This document shows positions 8,851 to 18,787 of a DNA stretch of 64,000 nt, piece after piece (the stretch's first letter is position 1; each line of letters begins with the position of its first letter). Under the pieces are notes generated by a model. The model saw nothing but the letters and a program-made list of their open reading frames with translations. It did not search any database and had not been told where the DNA came from. Position numbers and translations under genes: made by a program. Source of the DNA: Sphingomonas glacialis (GTDB taxonomy: Bacteria > Pseudomonadota > Alphaproteobacteria > Sphingomonadales > Sphingomonadaceae); assembly GCF_006439055.1 (NCBI RefSeq), contig NZ_RCZC01000002.1, positions 915,220 to 979,219 on the forward strand. Direction: 5' to 3'.

Positions 8851-9377
8851 TCCGCGCCGCCGCGCAGTTGCTCGGAGCGCGGACTGGATAGCGCCCACGT
8901 AACGGTCCGTGATGCGTCACGCTTATCATGTCACCTGCCAGCGCGCGCCAGAGATTGACATAGGTCGGCCTCGCACCATCGATCACAATGCCGCGCGTAC
9001 CGGATTGAGCTTGGCATCGAGCGCGTCAATGGTGCTGGCTGCCGTGATCGGATCTCGCACAAGCGGCCGTCTCGCGTTGGATGCGCATTCAGCGAACGAA
9101 CGGCGCGAGTCGGTAGCGGCCGCTGCGGCGGCAACCCAGAGCCTGCCGTTCGCGCGCCCTTCCGCGCTTCCCGACTTCAGAGACTCACGCATCGAAGCGA
9201 CGATGGTGCAGCACTGGAGCGCAAACCTCTAAATGGTGCGCTTTGCCAGAGGATGGCGGCGCGTGCCGTAGAACTTTGCCACCCGCGCACGGGCGGCGGC
9301 GTGTTACTCGAATGGCACGCACTTTGCAGAGCCTCCCGCGTCGTCACCGATATTGTGACGGATACGGGGATCTCGAT
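8851..9377. other. Intergenic stretch without a convincing gene
   Basis: These 527 bases follow the TSUP gene. Short open frames exist on both strands (for example plus 8909-9232, minus 8983-9192), but none has a good ribosome site or recognisable domain. On the minus strand near 8900-9020 a stretch reading IVIDGARPTYVNLWRAL looks protein-like, but it has no start codon and is flanked by stops, so a decayed gene fragment is possible. No tRNA, strong hairpin or repeat was seen. Confidence 0.5.
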
Positions 9378-9650
9378 ATGAACCTAATCGCCACCACCGA
9401 ACTTATTGCGGCTGTGTTGCTTGTCAGCGTCCTGCCAGCGGGGACCGCCACGGCACATAGCAGCACGACAACCGAGGATTACCGAGCGCGCTATGACGAG
9501 CGGCGCGATGTCTATTGCATCCGGTTCTTCGCGGACCCACCCGCTGCCGACCCTCATCCCGGCCCATCGCGTGACATATGCCAATCGCGAGCGGCTTGGG
9601 CGAGAGAGGGCATAAAGGTCGACCAGGTCTCCCGTCCTGGGCCGTCGTGA
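9378..9650 (+). CDS. Small secreted protein of unknown function
   Basis: A 90-residue protein that I do not assign to a named family. Residues 1-26 look like a Sec signal peptide, with hydrophobic core LIAAVLLVSVLPAG and a likely cleavage after TATA or TATAH. The mature part is short and charged, with two cysteines (DVYCIRFF and DICQSRAAW) that could form a disulfide in the periplasm. I chose ATG 9378 because GGGGA lies seven bases upstream and the signal peptide begins there; an in-frame ATG at 9243 would add 45 residues of low plausibility. It stands alone between two gene-poor stretches. Confidence 0.6.
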   Translation: MNLIATTELIAAVLLVSVLPAGTATAHSSTTTEDYRARYDERRDVYCIRFFADPPAADPHPGPSRDICQSRAAWAREGIKVDQVSRPGPS

Positions 9651-10113
9651 TCGATATGGAGTCGGCTCCCGACCTTGAGCTGGCGCAAGCGGTTACGTGA
9701 CGCAAACAATCGGCAGCATCGTCCTTGCAGCGTGGAGCGATACCAGCGACTTGAGACTCTGCGAGAAGAGCCAACATCGGGCGCTGGCGGCGTGTTTCAG
9801 TATGTTAGGTCTGGGCATCGTTTCATATGGCATGCACCGGTAATACCTAGAATAATCGAGGCGACCTAAGGCGACGCGACGATATACGGCATGTCAGATG
9901 CAAGTGGAGCCGGCAGGCAAACCTGTCGTTCTCGCCCCTCACTATTCCTCGATGGTATTGCCGTCGTCGCTCCCCTCGTCGGCCGAATCAAGACGAGCCG
10001 TCAGTGCATCGAACGCGAAATCGTTCTTCGTGGACAAGCCAGCTCTTGGCGGGCCCGTGAATCCCAGGGCGATCTCATCCTCTGTATTGAGAACAAGACG
10101 CCACCGTATCCGG
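9651..10113. other. Intergenic stretch, possible decayed coding remnant
   Basis: No confident gene lies in these 463 bases. On the minus strand, directly downstream of the histidine kinase, one frame reads RLVLNTEDEIALGFTG and continues for about 55 residues to a stop near 9945. It has no ATG, GTG or TTG start in frame and begins inside the kinase gene. The protein-like composition suggests the tail of a gene lost by deletion, or chance. Several plus-strand frames over the same bases look like shadows. Confidence 0.4.
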
Positions 10114-12702
10114 TTATCCGGCGACTTTTCTGAGAACGCGCGAGAGTTGCTCTACCGAATAGGGCTTGTGCAGCAGCTCGAAGCCATGGGTACCGTCCTG
10201 CGCCAGCACGTTGCTGTATCCTGACGTCAAAACGACGGGCAGTTCCGGATAGCTTGAACGGATCTCCTTCCCCAGTTCGATGCCGTTCATGCCCGGCATC
10301 ACGACATCAGAAAACACGATGTCGAACCGAGCTGCGTCCTTGGCCAATTCTGCCAACGCCTCTTTGGCATCCCCGGCCCAAATTGTTTCATAGCCCAATT
10401 CGGCAAGGGATTGGGTCGTGAACGTTCCGACCTCTCGATTGTCCTCGACGACGAGGACGCAGGTGCCATGACCTTCGGTCAGCGTTTCATGCTCGGGCTT
10501 AGCGACCGCTTTGGCCGCTTCCTCAGCGCGCGGCAGATACAAAGTGAATGTCGTCCCGGACCCAAGCTGGCTCTCGACGATAATGTCGCCGTCGGACTGC
10601 TTGGCAAAACCAAACACCTGGCTTAGCCCGAGCCCAGTCCCCTGGCCGACGCCCTTGGTCGTGAAAAACGGCTCGAAAATGCGTTCCAGTTTTTCCGGCG
10701 CTATCCCCGACCCAGTGTCCGTCATCGAGATTGCGACATACTCGCCTTCGACGGGCGGGTGCGAGCGGACCGCCGGAATACAGGAAGCGGGCCGTACCGC
10801 GATATCAATGCGCCCCTCCCCGTCCATCGCATCACGTGCGTTCACGGCCATGTTGACCAGCGCGGTATCGAGTTGGCTTGGATCGACATTGGTGAAACAG
10901 GCAATTTCGGGCAGATCGATGCCGATCGCGATCCGCGATCCAGTCAATGTTCCCAGCATATCGGAAATCACACGGAGGCTCTGGCCGACATCGATGACTT
11001 CCGGACGCAGCGCCTGGCGACGAGCGAACGCGAGCAGCTGCCCCGTTAGCTTGGCGGCACGATCAGCGGTATCGGATATCGCATCGATATAGCGTTCTCG
11101 GCGCTCGTCGCTGAGATCCGGTCGCTTCAACAAATCCGTCGCCGACCGAATAACGGTCAGCAGATTGTTGAAGTCGTGCGCGACTCCACCCGTCAGCTGG
11201 CCGACCGCTTCCATCTTTTGTGACTGGCGCAGCGCATCCTCGGCATGGTGCAGTTCGCTCGTCCGCGCGATGACCTGTTGCTCGAGCGACGATGCTAGCG
11301 ATGCAAGCGCCTGTTCGGTTCGGCGGCGCTCGGTCGCGATACGAGTCCGTTCGGCGACCTCGCGTGCGAACATCACCTCGTCCGACCGCCAGTGCCGTTC
11401 CCAGCCGCTGCCAAGATATAGCATGGCGACCAGCTGACCGCTCTCCATGATCGGCATGTTGATGATGGCACGCGCATCGACGGCTTCGAGCATAGCGACG
11501 GTTGCCGCTGTCCGAACGTCGGTACGAGCATCGTCGATACAGACCTCCTCGCCGCGCTTGAGGTCATCGACATAGGAGCCGAAATCCCGCAGCGCGAATG
11601 TTCCCGACAGCCGCTCGACGCCCGGCGCGGTCCAATCGCGGGGAACCGTGACCCATTCGGTCGTGGCATCGATCTCGCCATAGCCGACCCTGCTTACATC
11701 AATCGTTCGTCCGATGATCGCCGCCGCCGCGAACGAGATCTCGTCCGCACACTCAGTGTCGCGAAACATGTCGCCCAATTCGACAAGCGCCGCGCGCATG
11801 TTCTCACTGCGACGCTGGTCGGTTATATCGGTAGAAACACCCGCAATGCGTAGCGCATTACCATCGGCATCGAAAAAGGGCTGACCGCGCGATCCGATCC
11901 AGCGCAATTGGTCATCTCTACGATAGTTTCGGTAGACAACATCATAGTCCGACCCGTCCTCGATGCACCGGCGAACCTCCGCAACACTGATCGCTCGGTC
12001 ATCGGGATGAATGGCATCTAACCGGTCCGCGTAGGTGAAAGGCTCATCGGCTGGCCAACCGAAGATTTCCTTACACGTCTCCGACGCTGTGAGCCGTTTC
12101 GTTTCGATCTCGAGGCTCCACGTGCCAAATCGGGCTGCCTTGAGGGTGAACGCCAGTTCGCGCTCATGCTCTTGTTGCATGCGAAGCCGATCGGTGAGTT
12201 CGGCCATCAGCGATGCGTTACTGGTCTCGAGGCCTTTGAGGCGATCTCGCTCGAGGGTGACATCGACCTGGCTTGCAAAGAAATACGCCAGGACGCCTTC
12301 GGTATCGAAGACCGGCGCCATCAAAAGCCGATTCCAGAACGTCTCCCCATCCTTCCGATGATTTTGGATATCGATCTCGATCGACTCCACGCGACGAACG
12401 GCTTCGCGGATTTTCCGCACCGTTTCGGGATCAGTTTCCGGGCCTTGCAGGAAGCGACAATTCCGCCCGAGTATTTCCTCCCGATCATAGCCGCTAAGGC
12501 GACAAAACGCGTTGTTCGTGAAAACGACGGGGTTATCAGGCAGCCTGGGGTTGGTGATGATCATCGGCATTCGGGTGGCACGCACTGCCGCCACGAATGG
12601 GTCGGTTCCGAGATCCTGGCCGATCAACTCAGCCGCGATCCGCTCGGCATCGGCCGTCAATTTCGGCCCGCTCTCGACGGCGCCATCAATTACATGAGTC
12701 AA
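10114..12702 (-). CDS. LOV-PAS-GAF hybrid sensor histidine kinase with receiver domain
   Basis: An 862-residue cytoplasmic hybrid kinase. Residues about 38-145 form a PAS domain with the LOV signature GRNCRFLQG; Cys82 is the residue that forms the flavin photo-adduct, so blue-light sensing is likely. A second PAS (about 185-290) and a GAF-like domain (about 300-450) follow. Next come a HisKA dimerisation helix with [11 protein letters not shown] (phospho-accepting His), an HATPase domain with [17 protein letters not shown] and [14 protein letters not shown], and a C-terminal receiver with the phospho-acceptor Asp in [11 protein letters not shown]. No membrane segment is seen. The longest frame starts at TTG 12702 without a Shine-Dalgarno site, so the exact start is uncertain (TTG 12660 or a later codon is possible). 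No partner regulator is adjacent. Confidence 0.92.
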   Translation of the reverse strand: MTHVIDGAVESGPKLTADAERIAAELIGQDLGTDPFVAAVRATRMPMIITNPRLPDNPVVFTNNAFCRLSGYDREEILGRNCRFLQGPETDPETVRKIREAVRRVESIEIDIQNHRKDGETFWNRLLMAPVFDTEGVLAYFFASQVDVTLERDRLKGLETSNASLMAELTDRLRMQQEHERELAFTLKAARFGTWSLEIETKRLTASETCKEIFGWPADEPFTYADRLDAIHPDDRAISVAEVRRCIEDGSDYDVVYRNYRRDDQLRWIGSRGQPFFDADGNALRIAGVSTDITDQRRSENMRAALVELGDMFRDTECADEISFAAAAIIGRTIDVSRVGYGEIDATTEWVTVPRDWTAPGVERLSGTFALRDFGSYVDDLKRGEEVCIDDARTDVRTAATVAMLEAVDARAIINMPIMESGQLVAMLYLGSGWERHWRSDEVMFAREVAERTRIATERRRTEQALASLASSLEQQVIARTSELHHAEDALRQSQKMEAVGQLTGGVAHDFNNLLTVIRSATDLLKRPDLSDERRERYIDAISDTADRAAKLTGQLLAFARRQALRPEVIDVGQSLRVISDMLGTLTGSRIAIGIDLPEIACFTNVDPSQLDTALVNMAVNARDAMDGEGRIDIAVRPASCIPAVRSHPPVEGEYVAISMTDTGSGIAPEKLERIFEPFFTTKGVGQGTGLGLSQVFGFAKQSDGDIIVESQLGSGTTFTLYLPRAEEAAKAVAKPEHETLTEGHGTCVLVVEDNREVGTFTTQSLAELGYETIWAGDAKEALAELAKDAARFDIVFSDVVMPGMNGIELGKEIRSSYPELPVVLTSGYSNVLAQDGTHGFELLHKPYSVEQLSRVLRKVAG

Positions 12703-13988
12703 GGAGGTTACTCGTTATCTACAGCTAACGAACAATCGTCTAGGCGATGGCTATTTGGTCTGCAACGCTTCGGCATGCGCACCCAAGACGCACATTCGCG
12801 AGCCTGTGTCATGGCGGGTTGCCGGTCGAGTTCTGGCGCGCCCGAGCGATCCTGCTCCTCATCGGCGATTTGGCGCTAACGGTGATGCGCTCGTTGTCGT
12901 TCTGGATGTGCGGCAACAAGCAGTTGCGGGGTGGTCCTTTCCACCGCCCCGACTGTGATCCAGATGCTGACCCGTCGAAAGGGGGCGGAAATCGTTGTCG
13001 ACCGACGTGGACGAGACGAGACTGGTAGCGACACGGGGTCACGCGACGCCCCATTTCCAAACGTTCAAGCCGGCGCCAGCGCTTCCCTAAAAGAGTCGCT
13101 CGTTCATCTTACGGTCCGCGCCTGGTTGGCAAAAACGGTCAGCGCCAGGCTTTGTAAGGCGGAAGCGCCGGCCGATGCGGACAATCAGGTCGTCGGGCGG
13201 GGCGCTGCGAACCTCGTACCGGATCTCGCTCGTGATGACGGAAAATGCGTCTACGACCAACGACCAGGTCGTCGAAGCGCGCGGCGCTCTCATCGCCATC
13301 TGACGGACGAATACGCCGCCGCCATCACGCGCTCCGAATTGCATCCGCGCGCCTGCAGTCACACTCTCCTGATTGTCGTCGTTCCCGGTCTGCGAGGCTG
13401 CGGATGCGAACAGGTCGAGCCCGCTCGTCAGACGATAAGCGAGCCCCCTCCCGCCGTGTGTCGCTCCAAACCGGCTCGACCACTTCCGCGGGCCAAGGAC
13501 GCTCACATGCTGATGCGAGACCCTCTGCCTTGACGGGAGCCCGGGCGTCGATCGTGCCAAGGATACGGTGATCGCGCTATGGTGGCGAGCATCGCTCTTG
13601 CCTACCCTCTCATCAACACAGTTGCAGTATCCTCGTGCGATTTCAGATAAAGGCGCTCCCGCTAAAGATCCTGCATGCAAAAGGCAGAAAAAGGCGGACT
13701 GCTCGATCTGCATAGCAAACAAAAATCGTGACCGACCCGGGCAAATAAATACGGCGTCTTGTTCTAGCGATGGAGACGGAAGATCTACGAAGGGAGGAAG
13801 AACTCACTCCCTATTTGAGTGCAAGGGCTGCGACATGGCATTCTACGAAATATCAATCTAAGACACCAATGACCTAGACCGCTCCCCCACTCATTCCGCA
13901 AACGACAGGCCATGCGTGCGAACGAGCGACGTGACACCCGCGCGCGAAACGGCGTAGCGTCGGCGCGAGTTCGTAAGGGAAGCACCAC
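12703..13988. other. Gene-poor stretch, partly lower in GC
   Basis: Almost 1.3 kb without a confident gene, between the LOV kinase and the esterase. The part around 13600-13880 is visibly richer in A and T than its surroundings. Open frames are present on both strands but lack ribosome sites and known domains. The only frame with protein-like periodicity is on the minus strand at 13087-13722 and is listed separately as a possible decayed gene. This stretch is probably a site of past insertion and decay. Confidence 0.5.
13087..13722 (-). pseudogene. Possible decayed outer-membrane barrel-like gene
   Basis: An open frame of 211 codons with no recognisable family. Around codons 93-128 the stretch GLAYRLTSGLDLFASAAS followed by TAGARMQF has the alternating pattern of paired outer-membrane beta-strands, and another strand-like segment (SLVVDAFSVITSEIRYEV) follows. 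Near the end, a neighbouring frame reads ALQSLALTVFANQART and stops at 13104, which suggests a frameshift in a once longer gene. The first 60 codons are not protein-like. This could equally be chance, hence the low confidence. Confidence 0.2.
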
Positions 13989-15425
13989 ATGACACAGCCC
14001 GTTCTGATCGCCTTGCTGGCCGGCATCGCGCTCGCCGCGCCCGCCTACGCCCAATCCGAGCAGGCGCCCATCGTGCAGACCGACACCGGCGGCGTCCGCG
14101 GCACGACGGCCGAGGGTGTCGCCAGCTGGAAGGGCATTCCCTTCGCCGCGCCGCCGGTCGGCGCGCTGCGCTGGCGCGCGCCGCAGCCGGTCGCGCCATG
14201 GCCTGGCGTGCGCGATGCGACCGCTTATGCGCATGATTGCATGCAGTTGCCTTTCCCGAGCGACGCCGCGCCGCTCGGCACGCAACCGGCAGAGGACTGC
14301 CTCTACGCCAATGTCTGGAAACCCGCTGCGGCGCGCGGCAAGCTGCCGGTGATCGTGTGGATCTATGGCGGCGGCTTCGTCAATGGCGGGGCCTCGCCGC
14401 CGACCTATGCCGGCGCGGCGCTTGCACAGCAGGGCGTGGTGTTCGTCAGCTTCAATTATCGGCTCGGGCGGTTCGGTAGCTTCGCCTTTCCACAGTTGAC
14501 CAAGGCCGATCCCGATCACGGCCAGCTCGGCTCTTACGGGATCATGGATCAGATCGCAGCGTTGCGCTGGGTCAAGCGTAACGTCGCGCGCTTCGGTGGC
14601 GACACGGCGAACGTCACGATCATGGGCGAAAGCGCGGGCGGGCGCTCGGTCCATGCGCTGGTGACCTCACCGCTGGCGGCAGGCCTGTTCGCCAAGGCGG
14701 TTGTGATGTCGGGCGGCGATGCCGGCGCCGAGCCCGACCGGACGCTCGCCGCAGCCGAGCAGATCGGCGCCAATTTCGCCACGGCAAAGGGAATCGACCC
14801 CACCGCCCCCGACGCGCTAGCGAAGCTCCGCGCGCTGAGCGCCGAGCAAGTCACCGACGGCCTCAATCTGGCGCGCCGCCCGCAAGCCGGTCCAGCAACC
14901 TATGGCGGTCCCTTCCCCGACGGACGCGTGGTGGTCGACACCCACCAGGCCTATGCCGGCGGGCGCTTCGCCAAGGTGCCGATGCTGATCGGAGCCACCA
15001 GCGCCGACATCGGCGGCAAGACCGGCGCGATGATCGCCGGCGCGCGCGACGTCTCTGCAACGCTCGCCGCGGCGGGCGTTCCGGTGTGGGAATATCGCTT
15101 CTCCTATGTCGCCAGCTCGGTCGGCACGCCCGGCGCGCAGCACGCGACCGATATCCCGTTCTTCCTCGACACGACCGCGATCAAATATGGCGCGGCGACG
15201 ACGCCGACCGACGTGGCGATCGGCAAGGCGATGAGCCGCGCGATCGTCGCCTTCGCCAAGACCGGTACGCCCAACGGCGCGGGGCTCCCCGACTGGCCGC
15301 GCTACGACCGCATGCGCGACACGCTGATGGACTTCGGCGCCGACGGCAACGCCATGGCGCAGCGGGATCCATGGGGTGCCGAGATCGACGCTGGGCGCGC
15401 CGCAGCGACTACGCCGGGGAAATAG
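13989..15425 (+). CDS. Secreted carboxylesterase, type B (para-nitrobenzyl esterase family)
   Basis: A 478-residue alpha/beta hydrolase that cleaves carboxylic esters, probably in the periplasm. Residues 1-22 form a Sec signal peptide ending APAYAQ. Family marks are GVASWKGIPFAAPPVG, EDCLYANVW, the oxyanion-hole segment VIVWIYGGGFVNGG near residue 120 and the nucleophile elbow GESAGG, with the catalytic serine near residue 215. The usual downstream acidic residue and histidine fit the spacing but are less certain from reading alone. AAGGGA lies eight bases before the ATG. It is the first confident gene after the gene-poor stretch and is convergent with the diguanylate cyclase gene, with a hairpin between them. 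The natural substrate is unknown. Confidence 0.92.
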   Translation: MTQPVLIALLAGIALAAPAYAQSEQAPIVQTDTGGVRGTTAEGVASWKGIPFAAPPVGALRWRAPQPVAPWPGVRDATAYAHDCMQLPFPSDAAPLGTQPAEDCLYANVWKPAAARGKLPVIVWIYGGGFVNGGASPPTYAGAALAQQGVVFVSFNYRLGRFGSFAFPQLTKADPDHGQLGSYGIMDQIAALRWVKRNVARFGGDTANVTIMGESAGGRSVHALVTSPLAAGLFAKAVVMSGGDAGAEPDRTLAAAEQIGANFATAKGIDPTAPDALAKLRALSAEQVTDGLNLARRPQAGPATYGGPFPDGRVVVDTHQAYAGGRFAKVPMLIGATSADIGGKTGAMIAGARDVSATLAAAGVPVWEYRFSYVASSVGTPGAQHATDIPFFLDTTAIKYGAATTPTDVAIGKAMSRAIVAFAKTGTPNGAGLPDWPRYDRMRDTLMDFGADGNAMAQRDPWGAEIDAGRAAATTPGK

Positions 15426-15439
15426 CGGATCGCGACGGG

Positions 15440-15470
15440 GACCGGGCGCAAGCGCGCAACGCACCCGGTC
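15440..15470. terminator. Hairpin between convergent esterase and GGDEF genes
   Basis: GACCGGGCGC at 15440-15449 pairs with GCACCCGGTC at 15461-15470 (ten pairs, one G-U), with an eleven-base loop. It lies just past the esterase stop and touches the stop codon of the convergent gene. There is no clear T-run on either side, so it may be a bidirectional terminator or an RNA-stabilising hairpin. Confidence 0.4.
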
Positions 15471-16512
15471 ACGCCGCGCGCTGCGTGGTCTCCTCGCTAT
15501 AGACCGTGTTCCGCCCGGCTTCCTTCGCGCGATAAAGCAAAAGGTCCGCCGCCGCGATCGCGTCGAGCGCCAGCGCGCGCTGCGTCAGCACGATCCCCGC
15601 TGAAAAGGTGATCGGATCGAGCGCTTCGCCCGATTCGCGGATCCGGAACGCGCGGTTCTGCAGCGCGTGATTGGCGGCGGCGACGATCTCGTGCGCTTCG
15701 GCGAGCGTGACATCGTCCATCAGGATGAGGAATTCCTCGCCGCCCCACCGCGACACGACGTGCGGGGCACAGCAGCGCGCGATCGACTCGGCAACCGCCT
15801 TGATCACGCGATCGCCGACCGGATGGCCGTGCCGGTCGTTGATCGCCTTGAACCGGTCGATATCGCAAATCGCGAGCACGACCGGCGCATCGCTCGCGCC
15901 CTTGGCAAGCTCGGCCGCGAAGCCCCGGCGATTGACGAGCCCGGTCAGTGAATCGCGCAGCGCGTCGTTCTGCGCCGCGGCGACCTCGGCGTGCAACGCG
16001 TCGATCTGCTCGAGCGCGGCTACGAGATTGCGCTCGGCATCGCCCGATCGTGCGATCATCGTCGTAATCGTCCGTGCGATCGGCAGCGAATCGGCCTCGA
16101 TGTGGATCAGCTCGGCACTCAGATCGCGCCCGAACTGCCCGGTGACGTTCGCCGCATCGCTGGCAAGATCGTGCAGCTGCAGCGTCTGGTGGCGCAGTCG
16201 CGCGCCGTTCGGCGTTTCCACCCCGGCGTTGGACGCGTCGGCGCTCTCACGCGGCAGGGCGTGACAGGCGCTAAGGATATAGTCGGCCTGCGCCTGGGTC
16301 AGCGTCGCGCCGCTCGTCAGGACCGCATCGATCGATCGCGCGGCCAGGCTGTCGCGATCGGTGCGATAGAGATAGCCCAGTTCGTAATTGCCGGGAGTCG
16401 GGTGGAGCGCTTGGGCGGCGAGAAACGCGAGGACGCTTGCGCCGATATCCCCGACCGGATCGCCATTCGGCGAACCCTGTGTCGCCCCCTTTTGCGCGTG
16501 CCGCACCTTCAT
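15469..16512 (-). CDS. GGDEF-domain diguanylate cyclase
   Basis: A 347-residue soluble protein that should make cyclic di-GMP from two GTP. Residues about 175-335 are the GGDEF domain: DSLTGLVNRRGF, ICDIDRFKAINDRHGHPVGD and the active-site loop GGEEF, all intact. The RxxD product-inhibition site normally found five residues before the GGEEF motif is absent (the sequence there is CCAPHVVSRW), so feedback inhibition may be lost. The N-terminal 170 residues are helical with no recognised sensor domain; they resemble the undefined N-terminal region of other sphingomonad cyclases. It lies downstream of DUF1467 on the same strand, separated by 89 bases, so it may have its own promoter. Confidence 0.92.
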   Translation of the reverse strand: MKVRHAQKGATQGSPNGDPVGDIGASVLAFLAAQALHPTPGNYELGYLYRTDRDSLAARSIDAVLTSGATLTQAQADYILSACHALPRESADASNAGVETPNGARLRHQTLQLHDLASDAANVTGQFGRDLSAELIHIEADSLPIARTITTMIARSGDAERNLVAALEQIDALHAEVAAAQNDALRDSLTGLVNRRGFAAELAKGASDAPVVLAICDIDRFKAINDRHGHPVGDRVIKAVAESIARCCAPHVVSRWGGEEFLILMDDVTLAEAHEIVAAANHALQNRAFRIRESGEALDPITFSAGIVLTQRALALDAIAAADLLLYRAKEAGRNTVYSEETTQRAA

Positions 16513-16601
16513 CGTCTGCCCCGTTTCCCGCCCTGCTCTAGCAGGAACGGGTTAATAACGGATGCAGAACGATTCAAGGAATAGCCGCGGCGGTCCTTTT
16601 C

Positions 16602-16880
16602 TCAGTCGACCCCGTTCCCCGTGCCGAACACGTCGAGCATTTGCGGGGTCAGCCAGCCGAAATGGAAGTTGAGCATGTAGAGCGACCATAGGATCGTCGC
16701 GACGATCGTCACGCGCTTGGCGATCTTGCCAGGGTGGAATTCATGCGGCGCGCTTTCGGCCTGGCCGGGTACGCGCGCGACACCGGCTTCGTCGCTCGTC
16801 TTCACGCCGAACGGCAGCACGAAGAAGACCGAGAAAGCCCAGAACAGGAAGTAGATCGCCAGCGCCGAAGTCCACCGCAT
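16602..16880 (-). CDS. DUF1467 family small membrane protein
   Basis: A 92-residue inner-membrane protein with two hydrophobic segments: about 5-24 (ALAIYFLFWAFSVFFVLPFG) and about 59-75. Between them is the family-typical loop PFGVKTSDEAG. DUF1467 proteins occur at the end of the nuo-birA-coaX-rnj string in many alphaproteobacteria; their function is unknown. I chose ATG 16880. A longer reading would run into the palindromic repeat upstream, and residues before the methionine are repeat-derived. It is probably the last gene of the long complex I transcript. Confidence 0.88.
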   Translation of the reverse strand: MRWTSALAIYFLFWAFSVFFVLPFGVKTSDEAGVARVPGQAESAPHEFHPGKIAKRVTIVATILWSLYMLNFHFGWLTPQMLDVFGTGNGVD

Positions 16881-16911
16881 TGGTCCTGGTCCTGTCCTAG
16901 CCGCATGGTCG

Positions 16912-17010
16912 CCCCTGCTCTTCAGGGGAGGGGATGGGGGTGGGGAAGTGCCTCGCAGAGACCTGCGCTTACGACTTCCCCACCCCAACCCCTCCCCTGA
17001 AGGGGAGGGG
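16912..17010. repeat. Palindromic repeat, C-rich family, copy 1
   Basis: A 99-base inverted repeat between rnj and the DUF1467 gene. The outer arms are built from CCCCTCCCCTTCAGGGGAGG-type sequence and a second inner pair is GGGGGTGGGGAAG / CTTCCCCACCCC. A second copy lies at 37164-37261; both share the central core CCTCGCAGAGACC. In RNA it would form a long hairpin within the nuo-to-DUF1467 transcript. Confidence 0.9.
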
Positions 17011-17025
17011 CTAAGGCGTATGTCT

Positions 17026-18663
17026 TTACGCCTCGATCAGCAGCACGTCGACGTTCGGCTTCTTGCCGGTCCAGCGCGTCGCGACCTTGCGCGTGGCGAG
17101 GCGAATCTGCTCGCGCAGCTTGTCGCGGTCACGCCCGCCCTGCTTGGTCGCCGCGATCACCGCGCTGACGGTTTCCTCGAGGAACGGCTCGCGGTCTTCC
17201 TCGACCGGGATGCCCTGAATGCGGACCTGCGGCGTGCCGATCAGCCCGCGCGAACCGATCGCGACCGCGACCGAGATCTGGCCGTTGAGTGCCAGCTTGC
17301 GGCGCTCGTTGATCGTCTGGCCGTCACCCGGCAGAATCACGTCGCCGTCGAGCACGAGACGTCCGACCGGCGCATTGCCGATCTTGGTCGGCGCACCCGG
17401 CGCGAGCCGCACGATGTCGCCATTGGTCTGCACCAGCGCGCGCGGAACGCTTTCCGACAGGCCGAAGCGCGCATGCTCCATCAGGTGGCGCATCTCGCCA
17501 TGGACCGGCATCAGGATCTCGGGCTTCATCCAGCGGTACATCTGGAGCAGCTCGGGGCGACCCGGATGGCCCGACACATGGACATGCGCCTGGCGGTCGG
17601 TGATCATGATCACGCCCTTGGCCGCGAGCTGGTTCTGGATGCGACCGATCGCGACTTCGTTGCCGGGGATCTGCTTCGACGAGAAGACGACGGTGTCGCC
17701 GGTCGCCAGGGCGATCGGGTGCTGGCCGTTGGCGACGCGCGCGAGCGCAGCGCGCTCCTCGCCCTGCCCGCCCGTGGCGACGACGAGCACCTTGTCGCGC
17801 GGCAGCCGCATCGCGGCCTCGGCATCGATCGTCTCGGGGAAATCCTTCAGATACCCCGTCGCACGCGCGACCTTGAGGATGCGGTCAAGCGAGCGGCCCT
17901 GGACGCAGAGCGACCGGCCGGTCTCGATCGCGACCTTGCCGAGCGTGTGGAGGCGCGCGGCGTTCGACGCGAACGACGTCACCATCACGCGGCCCTTGGC
18001 GCGGCTGATCACGTCCATCAGCCCCGAGAACACGTCGCTCTCCGAGCCCGAAGCGTCGTTGTTGAAGATGTTGGTCGAGTCGCAGACCAAAGCGAGGATG
18101 CCTTCCTCGCCGATCGCGGCGAGTTCGGCGGGGCTCGAGGGGTGGCCGATGACCGGGGCCGCATCGAGCTTCCAGTCGCCGGTGTGGAAGATCCGGCCGT
18201 ACGGCGTGTCGATCAACAGCGCGCTCGCCTCGGGGATCGAGTGCGACATCGGCACGAAGGTCACGCCGAACGGCCCGAGGTCGAACGGCGCATTGGGCTG
18301 GATCACGCGCAGTTTGACGCGCGAGGCGTTGCCTTCTTCCTCGAGCTTGCCGCGGATCAGGCCCGCGGTGAACGGCGTCGCATAAAGCGGCACGCCGAGA
18401 TCCTCGGCGAGATACGGCAGCGCGCCGATATGGTCCTCATGGCCGTGCGTCAGCACGATGCCGACCAGATCGTCGAGGCGTTCCTCGATGAACTGCAGGT
18501 CGGGCAGGATCACGTCGATGCCGGGATATTGCGGATCGGCAAAGGTGATGCCGCAATCGACCATCAGCCACTTGCCTTCGCAGCCGTAGAGATTGACGTT
18601 CATGCCGATTTCGCCCGACCCGCCAAGGGCCAGGAAGAGAAGCTCGTTCTTTGGTTTCGTCAC
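17026..18663 (-). CDS. rnj: Ribonuclease J
   Basis: A 545-residue metallo-beta-lactamase/beta-CASP ribonuclease with 5'-3' exonuclease and endonuclease activity in RNA maturation and decay. The zinc-site motif THGHEDHIGALPYL lies near residue 72. The stretch MSHSIPEASALLIDTPYG and IFHTGDWKLD (about 140-165) and the later HVSGHPGRPELLQMYRW and LMPVHGE (about 362-390) complete the metal site and beta-CASP domain. The C-terminal 90 residues correspond to the RNase J C-terminal domain. The longest frame starts at GTG 18663. It sits downstream of coaX, the order seen in many alphaproteobacteria, and probably shares the nuo-birA-coaX transcript, although the 124-base gap could hold another promoter. 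Confidence 0.96.
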   Translation of the reverse strand: MTKPKNELLFLALGGSGEIGMNVNLYGCEGKWLMVDCGITFADPQYPGIDVILPDLQFIEERLDDLVGIVLTHGHEDHIGALPYLAEDLGVPLYATPFTAGLIRGKLEEEGNASRVKLRVIQPNAPFDLGPFGVTFVPMSHSIPEASALLIDTPYGRIFHTGDWKLDAAPVIGHPSSPAELAAIGEEGILALVCDSTNIFNNDASGSESDVFSGLMDVISRAKGRVMVTSFASNAARLHTLGKVAIETGRSLCVQGRSLDRILKVARATGYLKDFPETIDAEAAMRLPRDKVLVVATGGQGEERAALARVANGQHPIALATGDTVVFSSKQIPGNEVAIGRIQNQLAAKGVIMITDRQAHVHVSGHPGRPELLQMYRWMKPEILMPVHGEMRHLMEHARFGLSESVPRALVQTNGDIVRLAPGAPTKIGNAPVGRLVLDGDVILPGDGQTINERRKLALNGQISVAVAIGSRGLIGTPQVRIQGIPVEEDREPFLEETVSAVIAATKQGGRDRDKLREQIRLATRKVATRWTGKKPNVDVLLIEA

Positions 18664-18787
18664 GTAGAATCGGTACTTTCATTTCGGCCGCGCATCGCGC
18701 GTGCCTTCAGGTTTGCGCGTGTTAAGCGCGGAATTTCGTAAGAGTTGGGGAAGCGGGGCTCCGAAACGCGGCGCACACTCGCTGACT

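Noticed and set aside
8909..9232. A 107-codon plus-strand frame as a gene
   Set aside because: No Shine-Dalgarno, no domain and unusual composition.
9891..10224. Plus-strand frames next to the histidine kinase end as small genes
   Set aside because: No ribosome site and they run antisense into the kinase receiver domain.
16948..18741. A 597-codon plus-strand frame opposite rnj
   Set aside because: Antisense shadow of RNase J, which has intact metal-site motifs; no ribosome site.
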